64,000 nt of DNA from Lysinibacillus contaminans (GCF_001278945.1 NZ_LGRV01000003.1:1798001-1862000); one strand, 5' to 3'; numbered from the stretch's first letter, positions 19,213 through 28,402 are shown. The notes: generated by a model from the sequence alone, not told the origin. Numbers and translations are program-made.

Positions 19213-20406
19213 TTAGTCTTGCCATTTTGATTTTACAAAAGTATCAATACGGCGGACTGCCTCTTCTAATAATTCTAAAGATGTAGCATAAGATAATCGC
19301 ATTGTGGTTGGTGCACCAAACCCAGAACCTGGAATCACTGCTACGTTCGCTTCTGTTAAAATATCCGCTGCAAATGCATCTACTGAGTCATAACCAGTTT
19401 TCTCCATAGCTTCCGCTACGTCTGGAAATAAGTAAAACGCACCTTGTGGTTTTAATACCTTGAAACCAGGAATTGCACTAACTTGAGGATAGATTTTTTC
19501 AAGGCGAGATTCGAATGCTTGGCGCATTTCTTCTACAGTATCTTGTGACCCGTTATATGCTTCAACAGTTGCATACTGTGCAGTTGTTGTCGCGTTTGAA
19601 GTGGAGTGTGACGCAAGGTCAGTCATTGGTTTAATAATGTCTGCATCCCCTGCTGCATACCCAATACGCCAGCCTGTCATAGAGTGAGATTTTGCTACAC
19701 CATTTACTACAATTGTACGTGCTTTAACTGCATCAGAAAGTTGAGCAATAGAAAAATGCTTAATACCATTGTATACAAGCTTTTCATAAATTTCATCTGA
19801 CACGATTAGAATGTCTTTTTCTTCCGCTACAGCCGCTAGTTCAGCAAGCTCTTCGCGAGAATAAATCATACCTGATGGGTTACTTGGTGAGTTAATGATC
19901 ACCGCTTTTGTTTTATCCGTTACTGCCGCGCGTAATTGATCAGCTGTAATTTTGTAGCCTTGTTCACGTGTACCTTCAACATACACTGGTACACCACCAG
20001 CTAATTTCACTTGTTCAGGATATGATACCCAGTAAGGGATTGGGATGATCACTTCATCGCCTTCATTTAAAATAACTTGGAATAACGTATAAAGAATATG
20101 TTTCGCACCGATACCCACAATCACTTCATTTGGTTTATATGTAAGGCTATTATCGCGTTGTAGTTTGTCGATGATTGCTTTTTTAAGCACTGGAAGACCG
20201 CCAGCTGGTGTATATTTTGTTTGGCCTTTTTCCATTGATTCAATCGCAGCATCCAAAATATTACGTGGCGTGTTAAAGTCTGGTTCACCAGCACCTAAGC
20301 CGATTACATCAATGCCTTGTTCTTTTAATTCTTTAGCCTTAGCAGTAATGGCTAAAGTTGAAGATGGTGTTAAAGTTTTTACACGGTTTGCTAATAAATT
20401 TTTCAT
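19213..20406 (-). CDS. aspB: Aspartate aminotransferase (class I)
   Basis: PLP-dependent transaminase converting aspartate and 2-oxoglutarate to oxaloacetate and glutamate. The start is placed at 20406 (MKNLLANRV) because GAGGAG lies just upstream; the longer frame would overlap ypmB and has no ribosome site. This gives 397 residues, typical for the family. Motifs: [17 protein letters not shown] (PLP-binding Asp and Tyr), the PLP Lys in [13 protein letters not shown], and the C-terminal Arg in MRLSYA. Its pairing with asnS links aspartate metabolism and tRNA-Asn charging, as in B. subtilis. Confidence 0.95.
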   Translation of the reverse strand: MKNLLANRVKTLTPSSTLAITAKAKELKEQGIDVIGLGAGEPDFNTPRNILDAAIESMEKGQTKYTPAGGLPVLKKAIIDKLQRDNSLTYKPNEVIVGIGAKHILYTLFQVILNEGDEVIIPIPYWVSYPEQVKLAGGVPVYVEGTREQGYKITADQLRAAVTDKTKAVIINSPSNPSGMIYSREELAELAAVAEEKDILIVSDEIYEKLVYNGIKHFSIAQLSDAVKARTIVVNGVAKSHSMTGWRIGYAAGDADIIKPMTDLASHSTSNATTTAQYATVEAYNGSQDTVEEMRQAFESRLEKIYPQVSAIPGFKVLKPQGAFYLFPDVAEAMEKTGYDSVDAFAADILTEANVAVIPGSGFGAPTTMRLSYATSLELLEEAVRRIDTFVKSKWQD

Positions 20407-20422
20407 ACGGAATCTACTCCTC

Positions 20423-20905
20423 TTATAAGTTCTTAATGCGTTTCCACCATTCGCCGTTCTCAAACAAAATGTAGACATAATTGAGCTTGTCTTGGTCGTT
20501 CAAGTATGTAGCTTCCCAAACGGCACCAGGCTCTTCATAGCCCAATTTTATGTGTAGAACTTTTTGAACATTTCCTTCATTTTTCAAAACCGATAATGCT
20601 TCCTTCTCCGTAATACCATCTTCCAAAAACACTTCCTGAATCGAATCCTCTTCTAGATTCGTCGGAACAAAGACAGCCTTTTGATCACCATATTCGTCAA
20701 CCCCGAAAACAGTGACATACGAACTTTTGCCATTATAAGTATACGATTCCGAGACAGACGCGAGGGCTTTGGCATCGAGTGCCAACTGTTCAGCCTGTTC
20801 TTCAATTGAATTGAAGGGTGTCTCGGCTCTCCAAAGGACTAAAATAGAAATGACAAGTGACAAAGAAACAATAAAGACAGAAATGAAAATCAACCAGTTT
20901 TTCAT
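20423..20905 (-). CDS. ypmB: YpmB, PepSY-like membrane-anchored protein
   Basis: Protein of unknown function found upstream of aspB in Bacillales. The 160-residue product has one N-terminal membrane segment (about 4-24, LIFISVFIVSLSLVISILVL) and an outside domain with two PepSY-like repeats (ITEKEALSVLKNEG...LKIGYEEPG-type pattern). The first codon overlaps the stop of the small upstream frame by ATGA, and aspB begins 16 nt after its stop, so all three are likely one transcript. Confidence 0.85.
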   Translation of the reverse strand: MKNWLIFISVFIVSLSLVISILVLWRAETPFNSIEEQAEQLALDAKALASVSESYTYNGKSSYVTVFGVDEYGDQKAVFVPTNLEEDSIQEVFLEDGITEKEALSVLKNEGNVQKVLHIKLGYEEPGAVWEATYLNDQDKLNYVYILFENGEWWKRIKNL

Positions 20906-21030
20906 ATATTCACCTTATGTTCTAATTCGAGCACTTCTCCGAACAAATATGCTCGACCTTTTTGAGTGTCAATAAATGATAATACTTCAATTTTGCTTTT
21001 CACTTTTGTCAACCTGCTTTCTTTCCTCAT
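20902..21030 (-). CDS. Small ypmA-like open frame coupled to ypmB
   Basis: A 42-codon frame (ATG at 21030; an internal GTG at 21003 gives about 33 codons) ending in an ATGA overlap with ypmB. The part KSKIEVLS resembles the N-terminus I recall for YpmA (about 56 residues, DUF4264), which precedes ypmB in B. subtilis; the rest does not obviously match. AGGAAAG lies within the frame ahead of the inner starts and TATAAT just upstream of the ATG. It could be a diverged or shortened ypmA, or only a leader frame for ypmB. Confidence 0.4.
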   Translation of the reverse strand: MRKESRLTKVKSKIEVLSFIDTQKGRAYLFGEVLELEHKVNI

Positions 21031-21366
21031 ACCACAACATTATACACCAAATTTAAGTTGTCGTGTTTCCTAATTTCATATATTGTACGTTGATAGACCA
21101 ACGTTTTCAAATGATTTAGGCGACAATTTATCATTTTTTTTATTTTATTGAAAATGATAGCCTTTACATTGAGATATTCATTCAAATGTATGCACTTCAA
21201 TATCATCCTTGCTTCATTTTCTTTCAATCGCGCGCAGCGATGTACGCTTCAATTTCAATTGTTGATTTGCATAAAAATTTAAAAATAAGCCCAGTTACAA
21301 AATTGTTTTCGCATATGATTAAGTATACAGAGAAATCGTAAATGACTAAAAAAGGAAGTGAGCTTT
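21031..21366. other. Divergent intergenic region ypmB operon / cotA
   Basis: A 336-bp AT-rich gap. Minus side: TATAAT at about 21041-21046 just before the ypmA-like frame is a candidate -10. Plus side: GCATATGATTA about 45 nt before cotA is one mismatch from a SigmaK-type -10 (CATAnnnTA), which would suit a coat gene, but the -35 is not clear. A 66-codon minus frame here has no ribosome site and is not called. Confidence 0.4.
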
Positions 21367-23136
21367 TTGCATAATGATGTAAATCCATCTGACCCAAATA
21401 CGATTCCTAAATTTGTCGATAAACTACAGAAGCCGAAAATTGCTAGGCCTAGGTATAACAGTAGCTTTCCAAATGCTGATTATCATGAGCTACAAATGAA
21501 AGAGGCTAAACATCGTTTCCATAAAGATTTCCCACAGTCAAACATTTGGGGATATGATGGTCTCTGTCCTGGACCTACCATAGAGGCAACAAAAGATAAA
21601 ACAACCTGTGTAAAATATAATAACCGATTGCCCATAAAACACTTTCTACCAGTAGATTATACCCTTCACAGTGTCAGTGATTCACAAGAGGTCAGAACCG
21701 TCGTTCACTTACATGGCGCAAACGTTGATTGGGAAAGCGATGGTAATCCAGAATCGTGGTACAGCAAAGATTTTATCCATACAGGGCCTAAATTCAAAAG
21801 AGAAGTACATGAATATACAAATCATCAACCTGGAACAACAATGTGGTATCATGACCACACAATGGGCTTAACCAGATTGAATGTTTATGCAGGGCTAGCA
21901 GGCTTCTACCTTCTTCGAGACACGTCAGAAGATCGGCTACAACTTCCGTGCGGAAACTATGAGATCCCTTTAATGATTCAGGACAGATCCTTTAATGAGG
22001 ACGGCTCTATTTTTTACCCAGATGCACCACCATTCCCTGTCCCCGTACATCCCTCTATCACACCTGGGTTTGTTGGCAATACGATTACCGTAAATGGGAA
22101 AGTATGGCCTTATTTTAGTGTGGAGCCTAGAAAATACCGATTCCGTTTACTCAATGCGTCTAATAGAAGAGGCTATGTTCTAAGCCTTTCAAACGAGCAA
22201 CCACTAATTCAAATTGGGACAGATGGAGGTTTTTTAACGGCGCCTCTCGCAATCAATTCAGTTGAACTACTACCAGCAGAAAGAACAGATATCATTATTG
22301 ATTTTTCAAACCTCGAATGCCAAGAAATCACTTTAGTAAATACGGATACAGAGTTTCCCGGTGAACATACAAGTGTCGTACTGCAATTTAAGGTTGACCT
22401 TCCTTTAAAGGATGAGGATACAAGCAAAATACCCGAGCGACTCGCAGAATCGATGGATTTACACGCGCATCATGCCCATATCAAACGAGACTTGCCTTTA
22501 AGTGTATCTTCAGATTCTTTCGGAAGACCTATGCTACTTTTAAATGATCGGATGTTCCATGAACCCATAACTGAAAAACCTTCCCTTGATAGCATCGAAA
22601 TTTGGAATATTATTAACGCCACGCCTTTCCCACACCCAATACATGTACATCTAGTCCAATTCCAAATCCTTGAACGCCGACCCTTTAATGTTGAGCTGTA
22701 TCAAAAAGAAGGGAAGCTTGAATTTACGGGGGATCCCCAACCACCAAGAGACTATGAACGCGGTTGGAAAGATACCGTAAAAACAGATGCCGGTATGGTC
22801 ACGAAAATTATTATGCATTGGAAGGACCATGTTGGCTATTACATGTGGCATTGTCATTTCCTTGAACACGAAGACCATGATATGATGCGGCCAATACTTG
22901 TCATCAAAGATGTTCATCCAGTACAGCAACCCCATGCAGACGAGGGGCATACATCCGACTCTTCAAAGGGCACTACTACTCTACCTATCAATCCTCAAGA
23001 TACGACAATTCCTACCAATAATCATAAGAAACCGGTCGTACCGCATGACAGTCACGCTACGACTAAACAGTCTAAATATCTGCAATACCAATCCGCGAAT
23101 CAAAATAAACCTCCGTCTAAAAAGCGAAAAAAGTGA
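21367..23136 (+). CDS. cotA: Spore-coat laccase CotA-type multicopper oxidase
   Basis: Copper oxidase with three cupredoxin domains, expected in the outer spore coat (pigment, UV and H2O2 protection). All four copper-ligand blocks are seen: HLHGANVDW, WYHDHTMG, HPIHVHLVQF and HCHFLEHEDHDMM (T1 Cys and axial Met). The TTG start at 21367 is chosen because AAGGAAG lies 9 nt upstream; the GTG three codons earlier abuts the site. At 589 residues it is about 75 longer than B. subtilis CotA, the extra being a His/Thr/Lys-rich low-complexity tail ending KKRKK. No secretion signal, as for CotA. Confidence 0.93.
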   Translation: MHNDVNPSDPNTIPKFVDKLQKPKIARPRYNSSFPNADYHELQMKEAKHRFHKDFPQSNIWGYDGLCPGPTIEATKDKTTCVKYNNRLPIKHFLPVDYTLHSVSDSQEVRTVVHLHGANVDWESDGNPESWYSKDFIHTGPKFKREVHEYTNHQPGTTMWYHDHTMGLTRLNVYAGLAGFYLLRDTSEDRLQLPCGNYEIPLMIQDRSFNEDGSIFYPDAPPFPVPVHPSITPGFVGNTITVNGKVWPYFSVEPRKYRFRLLNASNRRGYVLSLSNEQPLIQIGTDGGFLTAPLAINSVELLPAERTDIIIDFSNLECQEITLVNTDTEFPGEHTSVVLQFKVDLPLKDEDTSKIPERLAESMDLHAHHAHIKRDLPLSVSSDSFGRPMLLLNDRMFHEPITEKPSLDSIEIWNIINATPFPHPIHVHLVQFQILERRPFNVELYQKEGKLEFTGDPQPPRDYERGWKDTVKTDAGMVTKIIMHWKDHVGYYMWHCHFLEHEDHDMMRPILVIKDVHPVQQPHADEGHTSDSSKGTTTLPINPQDTTIPTNNHKKPVVPHDSHATTKQSKYLQYQSANQNKPPSKKRKK

Positions 23137-23158
23137 AGGTAATTAAGAAACGCAGCAA

Positions 23159-23193
23159 GACAAAGGACCCTCTATTGGTGAGGGTCCTTTGTC
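23159..23193. terminator. Strong hairpin after cotA
   Basis: GACAAAGGACCCTC pairs perfectly with GAGGGTCCTTTGTC (14 bp) around a 7-nt loop. The T tract is lacking, so it may act as a weak terminator or 3' stabiliser. Confidence 0.65.
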
Positions 23194-23376
23194 ACTGTAT
23201 CGCAATTTCATAAATAGACACATTTGAGCCTCTGAGATTTTGAAGATCCAAAACACAAATATTGTAAAAATTACAAAATATTCTTTTTATTATATATTAA
23301 TGGTATTTATGGTGTATAATCATTTTATTTACTATGAAATAATTATTTTGTTGATTATTAGTTGGAGGGACTTGTT

Positions 23377-25026
23377 TTGCACAGTGAACTAAAAGAATTG
23401 TATTCTATCCAAGCAGCATTAAACGAAACTACAATTCTAGCCATTACAGATACTGCAGGAAGGATTGTTTTTACTAATGACAAGTTTTGCAACATTTCCC
23501 AATATACTTCAGAAGAGTTAATAGGGCATACACATAAAATTATAAATTCAAATTATCACGATTCATCTTTTTTCAGAGATATGTGGAATACCATTTCAAA
23601 AGGAAAAAAATGGACGGGCGAAATTCGAAATCGCGCAAAAGATGGGTCTATTTATTGGGTGGACACAGCTATTATTCCATTTTTAGATCACGATGGATCA
23701 CCTTATCAGTATGTATCCATCCGGCACGATATAACGGATAGAAAAAAACTAGAACAACAATTACATAAGCAGTTAATAGAAGACAAAATAACCGGTCTTC
23801 CAAATGCATTTTATTTAGAAAATGAAGTAGAGAAAAAAATTCTAGCGAATGAAGAGTTTCGACTATTATTAATCAATATGGATGATTTTAAAAGCTTTAA
23901 TGAAAGTCTAGGAAGCCATCATGCTAATCAAATACTCACTCTTATAGGTGAAAGACTATCCTCTCTCATACAGTGTGAAAAATCTATTTTAGCTAGAACT
24001 TATAATGATGAATTCGCTTTGCTTTGTAGTGTTTCAGATACGAACTTCCAATTGATCATCAAAGAAGTATTTCACATTTTTGAAAATCCAATTTCTTATT
24101 TATATACTGATTACTATATTACATTTTGTATTGGAGCTGTTCACTATCCAACTCATGGAAACAGTTATGAGGATCTTATGCAAAACGCAGATAGTGCTGT
24201 ACAAACCGCTAAGGGGAACGGAAAAAATACGTATACCCTTTTTGATGAAAGTATGAATAATAATAAGAATAGAGTATTGCTACTGAAAAATTTGTTACAC
24301 GAAGCAATTCAACAGAAAAAATTTGTCATGCATTATCAGCCACAATATAATTTTCAAGGAGAAATCATAAGCTTTGAATCTCTTGTAAGATGGAATAACC
24401 CTTTACTAGGAGACATTTCACCTGCAGAATTTATTCCAGTGGCTGAGCGTACTGGTTTTATCATTCCTCTAGGCTACTTGTTATTCGAACTCGTTGTACA
24501 AGACCTTCCAAATCTACAAAAAGCAATTGGAAAGGATATAAAAGTTGCTTTCAATTTATCACTCAAGCAATTTTTTGATACAAAGCTAATTTCTAAACTC
24601 ATGCACCTTTGTGAGTTATACCAAGTAGATCCACACTATATTAAAATCGAAATTACCGAAGGGGTTTCTTCATCAAAAATCCCATATGTCATTTCCATCA
24701 TTAAGCAATTTCGTGATCTTGGGATGGAAGTAGAGTTAGATGACTATGGATCAGGATTTTCAAGTCTTAAGCATTTAAAAGACTTCCCAATCAATTGCAT
24801 TAAAATTGACCAAAGCTTCGTTAAAGATTTACTTACAAATGCCTCTAGCAAAGCCATCATCAATAGTACAATCCATTTAGCACATGAACTTGGTTTTACA
24901 ATTATAGCTGAGGGGATCGAGACCGAAGAGCAATTACATTATTTACGAGATAAAGGCTGTGACGCATTCCAAGGTTACCTTCTTGGTAAACCTCAGCCAG
25001 TTAGTTATTATTATCAGAGTAATTAA
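23377..25026 (+). CDS. PAS-GGDEF(degenerate)-EAL c-di-GMP protein
   Basis: Likely c-di-GMP phosphodiesterase or effector of 549 residues. PAS (about 10-125) with the PAC motif YQYVSIRHDITDRK, then a GGDEF fold (about 130-290) in which the signature reads TYNDEF, so cyclase activity should be lost. The EAL domain (about 300-545) has ESLVRW in place of EALVRW but keeps the catalytic Glu, FNLSLKQF, EITEG, DDYGSGFSS, IKIDQSF, IIAEGIET and QGYLLGKP. The TTG start at 23377 follows GGAGGG; a candidate -10 TATAAT lies at 23315-23320. It is related to, but not a copy of, the protein at 5-7 kb. Confidence 0.88.
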   Translation: MHSELKELYSIQAALNETTILAITDTAGRIVFTNDKFCNISQYTSEELIGHTHKIINSNYHDSSFFRDMWNTISKGKKWTGEIRNRAKDGSIYWVDTAIIPFLDHDGSPYQYVSIRHDITDRKKLEQQLHKQLIEDKITGLPNAFYLENEVEKKILANEEFRLLLINMDDFKSFNESLGSHHANQILTLIGERLSSLIQCEKSILARTYNDEFALLCSVSDTNFQLIIKEVFHIFENPISYLYTDYYITFCIGAVHYPTHGNSYEDLMQNADSAVQTAKGNGKNTYTLFDESMNNNKNRVLLLKNLLHEAIQQKKFVMHYQPQYNFQGEIISFESLVRWNNPLLGDISPAEFIPVAERTGFIIPLGYLLFELVVQDLPNLQKAIGKDIKVAFNLSLKQFFDTKLISKLMHLCELYQVDPHYIKIEITEGVSSSKIPYVISIIKQFRDLGMEVELDDYGSGFSSLKHLKDFPINCIKIDQSFVKDLLTNASSKAIINSTIHLAHELGFTIIAEGIETEEQLHYLRDKGCDAFQGYLLGKPQPVSYYYQSN

Positions 25027-25157
25027 TGTAATCGATTTAAGACAGATGAATTAGATAAGATCGATTTGATAAATTTTACTGTGTTAAAGATTAAATTTCC
25101 GAACTACTATAGGTTAACTACCCGCCCTAGTCTTTTTTCTATCCACTCTTAAAAATA

Positions 25158-25348
25158 AAAATCATAGAAAACTCTTTTGGAGAAACTTTAAAATTGATGG
25201 CAGACATGCAAGATTCTATCGATGCCGTCTACAGTGAAATCCCAAAAGCAGCCTGCACAAAGATGATATCTCGGAGACGATCCAAACGAAGGCATCCATA
25301 TCTCAAGAAACTGCTCTTGCTTATGAGGAAGTAAGAGCCTACAGATAA
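25158..25348 (+). pseudogene. Decayed coding remnant of unknown family
   Basis: Two overlapping frames read as one protein once a single frameshift near 25260 is allowed: first ...ETLKLMADMQDSIDAVYS..., then ...DDISETIQTKASISQ... to a TAA. No start codon with a ribosome site precedes it. The acidic helical composition looks like real protein, but I do not recognise the family. The rest of the 25027-25508 gap shows nothing I can support. Confidence 0.35.
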
Positions 25349-25508
25349 CCAGCTCTGCGCTATTTTATCAGTAACGACTGAAACAGAAATATTAACAGGA
25401 TTGTATGAAAATTAAGCTGTGCTGTTAATCGCTATAAAGTCTAACGTCGATGAATCAACTTATAAGTGATAGTAGGTTTTACTTTACTACCACTTGTAAT
25501 ATAGTTTT

Positions 25509-26096
25509 TCAATAGGCCACTTTTTTAAAATAGCGATAGATTTTTTCTAATTTTTTCACTTGCCTCCCCTTTTCACTCTCCATATTGCCAAATTCAAAAA
25601 ACTTCACTTTTTTTATACCAACAAAATTGAACAAAGCTTTTCTCATCAATATTTTATGGGCATTATTCAGCCAAAGAAGCGGATATTTTGTAGGTCCCTT
25701 CATCGTAGATACACAGACAACAGATTTTCCTGTCAAAAGCCCATCTGGAAACAGCCCCTTCTTATCCTTGTAAGCAAAATTTGCCGCAAATAATTGATCA
25801 ATGTATCCCATTAGCATTGCGGGTGGCCTTCCCCACCAAATGGGATAAACAAAGACAATCTTATCTGCCCAAGTAATTTGATCTCTATATTTCTCAAGAT
25901 TTTGGTCACGGTACATATCGCGTCTACGTTTCTCTTCATTAAATACTAATAGTGGATTAAATTCCTCTTCATATAAATCTAAAACTTGTAATTCCTTTAT
26001 GTATGGATTTTCGTTACACCCCTTGATGACTTCCTGTAAAAATGCATAATTTAAACTTTTATGATTTGGATACGTGTAAATAATTAACGTCTTCAT
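25509..26096 (-). CDS. Flavodoxin-fold NAD(P)H-dependent oxidoreductase (KefF/MdaB/YwrO type)
   Basis: FMN quinone or nitro-compound reductase of 195 residues. The N-terminus TLIIYTYPNHKSLNYAF is the FMN-phosphate loop of this family. WADKIVFVYPIWWGRPPAMLMGYIDQLF matches the second flavin/dimer region. The start at 26096 follows GGGGGAT; the in-frame GTG four codons earlier has no room for one. It is divergent from a MarR regulator 120 bp away with inverted repeats between them, a common arrangement for quinone- or electrophile-sensing systems. Confidence 0.85.
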   Translation of the reverse strand: MKTLIIYTYPNHKSLNYAFLQEVIKGCNENPYIKELQVLDLYEEEFNPLLVFNEEKRRRDMYRDQNLEKYRDQITWADKIVFVYPIWWGRPPAMLMGYIDQLFAANFAYKDKKGLFPDGLLTGKSVVCVSTMKGPTKYPLLWLNNAHKILMRKALFNFVGIKKVKFFEFGNMESEKGRQVKKLEKIYRYFKKVAY

Positions 26097-26110
26097 GACA
26101 TCCCCCATTA

Positions 26111-26186
26111 CTTATCATTTGATAAGCAAATCATAACTCTCGGCGCCATTAGTTGTCAATTGATAATTGTTTTATGATAAGTTTTT
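26111..26186. promoter_or_regulatory. Inverted repeats in the oxidoreductase/MarR divergent promoter region
   Basis: CTTATCATTTGATAAG (26111-26126) has perfect 7-bp arms around 2 bp. CAATTGATAATTG (26157-26169) is a second palindrome, and a TTATGATAAG copy follows. The shared GATAA/TTATC core suggests a dimeric repressor site, most simply the MarR protein next to it. Confidence 0.55.
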
Positions 26187-26215
26187 TGTTATCTTGTCAA
26201 TAAGAGGTGATAATT

Positions 26216-26647
26216 TTGGACAAGAAAGCCCTATTTCACAAATTTGTATCGTTTACAACCTCCGTTCACGAGGTAACACATGCATTAACACAAGATGTGA
26301 AAGCAGATTCCGTTACATCCGTACAATATAAAATTCTTGAAAATGTAAAAGTAAGTCAACCCGTTACCCCTACAGAAATTAGTGATTGTATGCATATGTC
26401 TATGCCCAATACGAGCAGGGAATTAAAGAAATTATACGAACAAAATTTAATTGAAAAGATTAGTGACAAAGAAGACCGAAGAAAACAGCATATTCGACTT
26501 TCGAAAGATGGGGAGATTATGATGGATGAAGCTTTTGCAGCCATTGAAGTTCGTTTCCAAAAGCTCATAGAAAATATTTCTGAGGAAGATTTAAAAGAGA
26601 TTAACCACGCGCTAGATGTTCTGCAAAATAAGGTATTCACTCGATGA
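26216..26647 (+). CDS. MarR-family transcriptional regulator
   Basis: Winged-helix repressor of 143 residues. The recognition-helix region reads MHMSMPNTSRELKKLYEQNLI and the wing is SDKEDRRKQHIRLSKDG, the DxRxxxxxLT-type signature of MarR. The TTG start at 26216 follows AAGAGGTGA; the GTG nine bases earlier overlaps that site. Probably controls itself and the divergent oxidoreductase. It has no Cys in the usual sensing positions, so a ligand rather than redox switch is more likely (inference). Confidence 0.88.
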   Translation: MDKKALFHKFVSFTTSVHEVTHALTQDVKADSVTSVQYKILENVKVSQPVTPTEISDCMHMSMPNTSRELKKLYEQNLIEKISDKEDRRKQHIRLSKDGEIMMDEAFAAIEVRFQKLIENISEEDLKEINHALDVLQNKVFTR

Positions 26648-26878
26648 GTATAGGCTCAAAAAACGATATCGTTAATAATACGCCTTTCCGCTTTTGCATG
26701 AATTTTCAAACTAATATTCAAAACAAATAAAAAGAGGTCGTTTTTTTAAAAAACAGACCAATTGTCAATATAACAAAATATTATTAACTAAAAATCAGGA
26801 TGATGATGGGTATTTATATTTTTCTCTAGAGGTCGGCAAGAACACGGCGAAACAATTCCGCTGTAATTCGATGGCTTG
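26648..26878. other. Intergenic region after marR
   Basis: No gene seen. It contains an interrupted A/T hairpin (GGTCG...T7/A6...AGACC, about 26735-26759) that may end the marR transcript, then unremarkable sequence up to the tandem repeat. Confidence 0.4.
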
Positions 26879-27038
26879 CTGAAATACTTCTGTGAATGCT
26901 GAATTATCTTCCTGAGTGCTGATATATCTCTGCAAACACTGGATTATCTTTCTGAGTGCTGATATACCTCTGCGAACGCTGAATTTTCTTTCTGAGTGCT
27001 GATATATCTCTGCGAACGCTGAATTTTCTTTCTGAGTG
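26879..27038. repeat. Tandem array of eight 20-bp units (40-bp higher order)
   Basis: Eight head-to-tail units, each exactly 20 bp and beginning CTGA/CTGG. They alternate between type A (CTGAATTTTCTTTCTGAGTG) and type B (CTGATATATCTCTGCGAACG), giving a 40-bp period. The last copies at the 3' end are almost identical and the first ones have diverged. The array ends 20 bp from the stop codon of the convergent-side permease gene. No spacers, so not CRISPR. Confidence 0.9.
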
Positions 27039-27058
27039 CTAATAAATTAGATTAGCTA

Positions 27059-28384
27059 TCATGCGGACTTATTGCTGCCCCATCTTTTCACCTTTACCAA
27101 AGTTGCGATTCCAATAATAACAATGAAAAATAAACTTACATAAAACCCAAGTCTACTTGCATGTTCACCTAATGTCCCTGATACAGTAATTACGATCAAT
27201 AACATCCCGAAGATCGTCTTCGCTCGTTCCCATTTCGACACTTTCATCAGCTTGATATACGTCACTAATATAAAAAGCCAATTATAAAGAAGCATCAACC
27301 CTGCTGCAGTTATCAAATATTCAAAAATCTTTTCTGGCAATAGGAAGCCCATAAAGATGGTGATGAGTAACCCACCAGATATAAAAACAATGGCTGGTAA
27401 AGGCACTTTCATTTTCCCTTTTTTCGCTAGGATAGCAGGCGCATCACGATCTTCCGCAAGCGAGGTTATTATCGTCAGCACGGCATACAAAGAGCCAACC
27501 ATCGTTGAAAAACCAGCAATAATAAGAATGCCATTAAAGATGTCCGTCACGTACGGGAACTGAAATTTTTCAAGTGCTGTAATAAATGGGCTTTCTTCTA
27601 TTTTAATGTTTTTCCAAGAAACGAGCACCAAAGCAAGCCCAATGGACAATACGTAGATGATGGTTAGCACAAGAATCATAATCTTCCCTGCTTTAGGGGC
27701 TTGCTTTGGCTCTTTTAAATCGATGACTAAAAGACCCATTACTTCAACTCCACCGTAAGCATAAAATGCATATAGTAGTGCAAGCCAAATCCCTCTATAG
27801 CCCTCTGAAAAGAAGTTTGTATAGGTATCTAGCAATGAATTGATACCACTCGGTTGACCATTCATCTCTCTACTAATTATCACAACAGCAACAATGATGA
27901 ACATGACAATGGCCGCGATTTTCATCACACCAAAAATATTTTGAAATTTTTCAAATCCCTTGATGCCTGTAAGAATGACGAGTAAGCCTAGTCCTGCAAA
28001 AATGGCTGTTCCTATCCAAAGTGGAAGAGCAGGAAACCAAAACTGTGTAAATATCCCTAACGCCATGAGTTGACTACCCATAATCAGCATTTCTGAAATT
28101 AAATACACCCATCCATTGCTAAACCCTGCCCACCTTCCAAATGCTTTCTTTGCATAGGAACGGAAAGAACCTTTATCAGGATTGTCAACAGACATCTTCC
28201 CAAGCGCATCGTAGACGATGTATGTGCCAACTGCCGCTAATATAAAGGGAATTAACACAGCAGGTCCACTTTTCTTAATGGCCATACTTGAACCAAGGAA
28301 AAAGCCTGTTCCTATTGTACACCCGACCCCAAGAAGGGAAAGCTGCCACCAAAGCATACGACCTTTGTTCGTTTTTGATTCCAT
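27059..28384 (-). CDS. APC-superfamily amino acid permease
   Basis: Cytoplasmic-membrane amino acid/proton symporter of 441 residues with about 12 membrane segments. The first helix carries the family's unwound substrate loop GVGCTIGTGFFLGSS. The consensus SPF region (KIEESPFITALEKF) and the internal loop PKAGKIM are also seen. RBS TAGGAGTAATG precedes ATG. It resembles YvbW/YtnA-type permeases, but substrate cannot be told. Directly upstream lies the broken 3' end of a deiminase-like gene on the same strand, hinting at a former arginine-related unit. Confidence 0.85.
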   Translation of the reverse strand: MESKTNKGRMLWWQLSLLGVGCTIGTGFFLGSSMAIKKSGPAVLIPFILAAVGTYIVYDALGKMSVDNPDKGSFRSYAKKAFGRWAGFSNGWVYLISEMLIMGSQLMALGIFTQFWFPALPLWIGTAIFAGLGLLVILTGIKGFEKFQNIFGVMKIAAIVMFIIVAVVIISREMNGQPSGINSLLDTYTNFFSEGYRGIWLALLYAFYAYGGVEVMGLLVIDLKEPKQAPKAGKIMILVLTIIYVLSIGLALVLVSWKNIKIEESPFITALEKFQFPYVTDIFNGILIIAGFSTMVGSLYAVLTIITSLAEDRDAPAILAKKGKMKVPLPAIVFISGGLLITIFMGFLLPEKIFEYLITAAGLMLLYNWLFILVTYIKLMKVSKWERAKTIFGMLLIVITVSGTLGEHASRLGFYVSLFFIVIIGIATLVKVKRWGSNKSA

Positions 28385-28402
28385 TTACATTACTCCTATA
28401 CT

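Noticed and set aside
21027..21227. 66-codon minus frame ending in ATGA overlap with the ypmA-like frame
   Set aside because: TTG start without any Shine-Dalgarno sequence, AT-rich composition, no recognisable pattern; it covers the likely promoter.
26879..27038. Possible CRISPR array
   Set aside because: Units are contiguous 20-bp repeats without unique spacers and no cas genes are seen.
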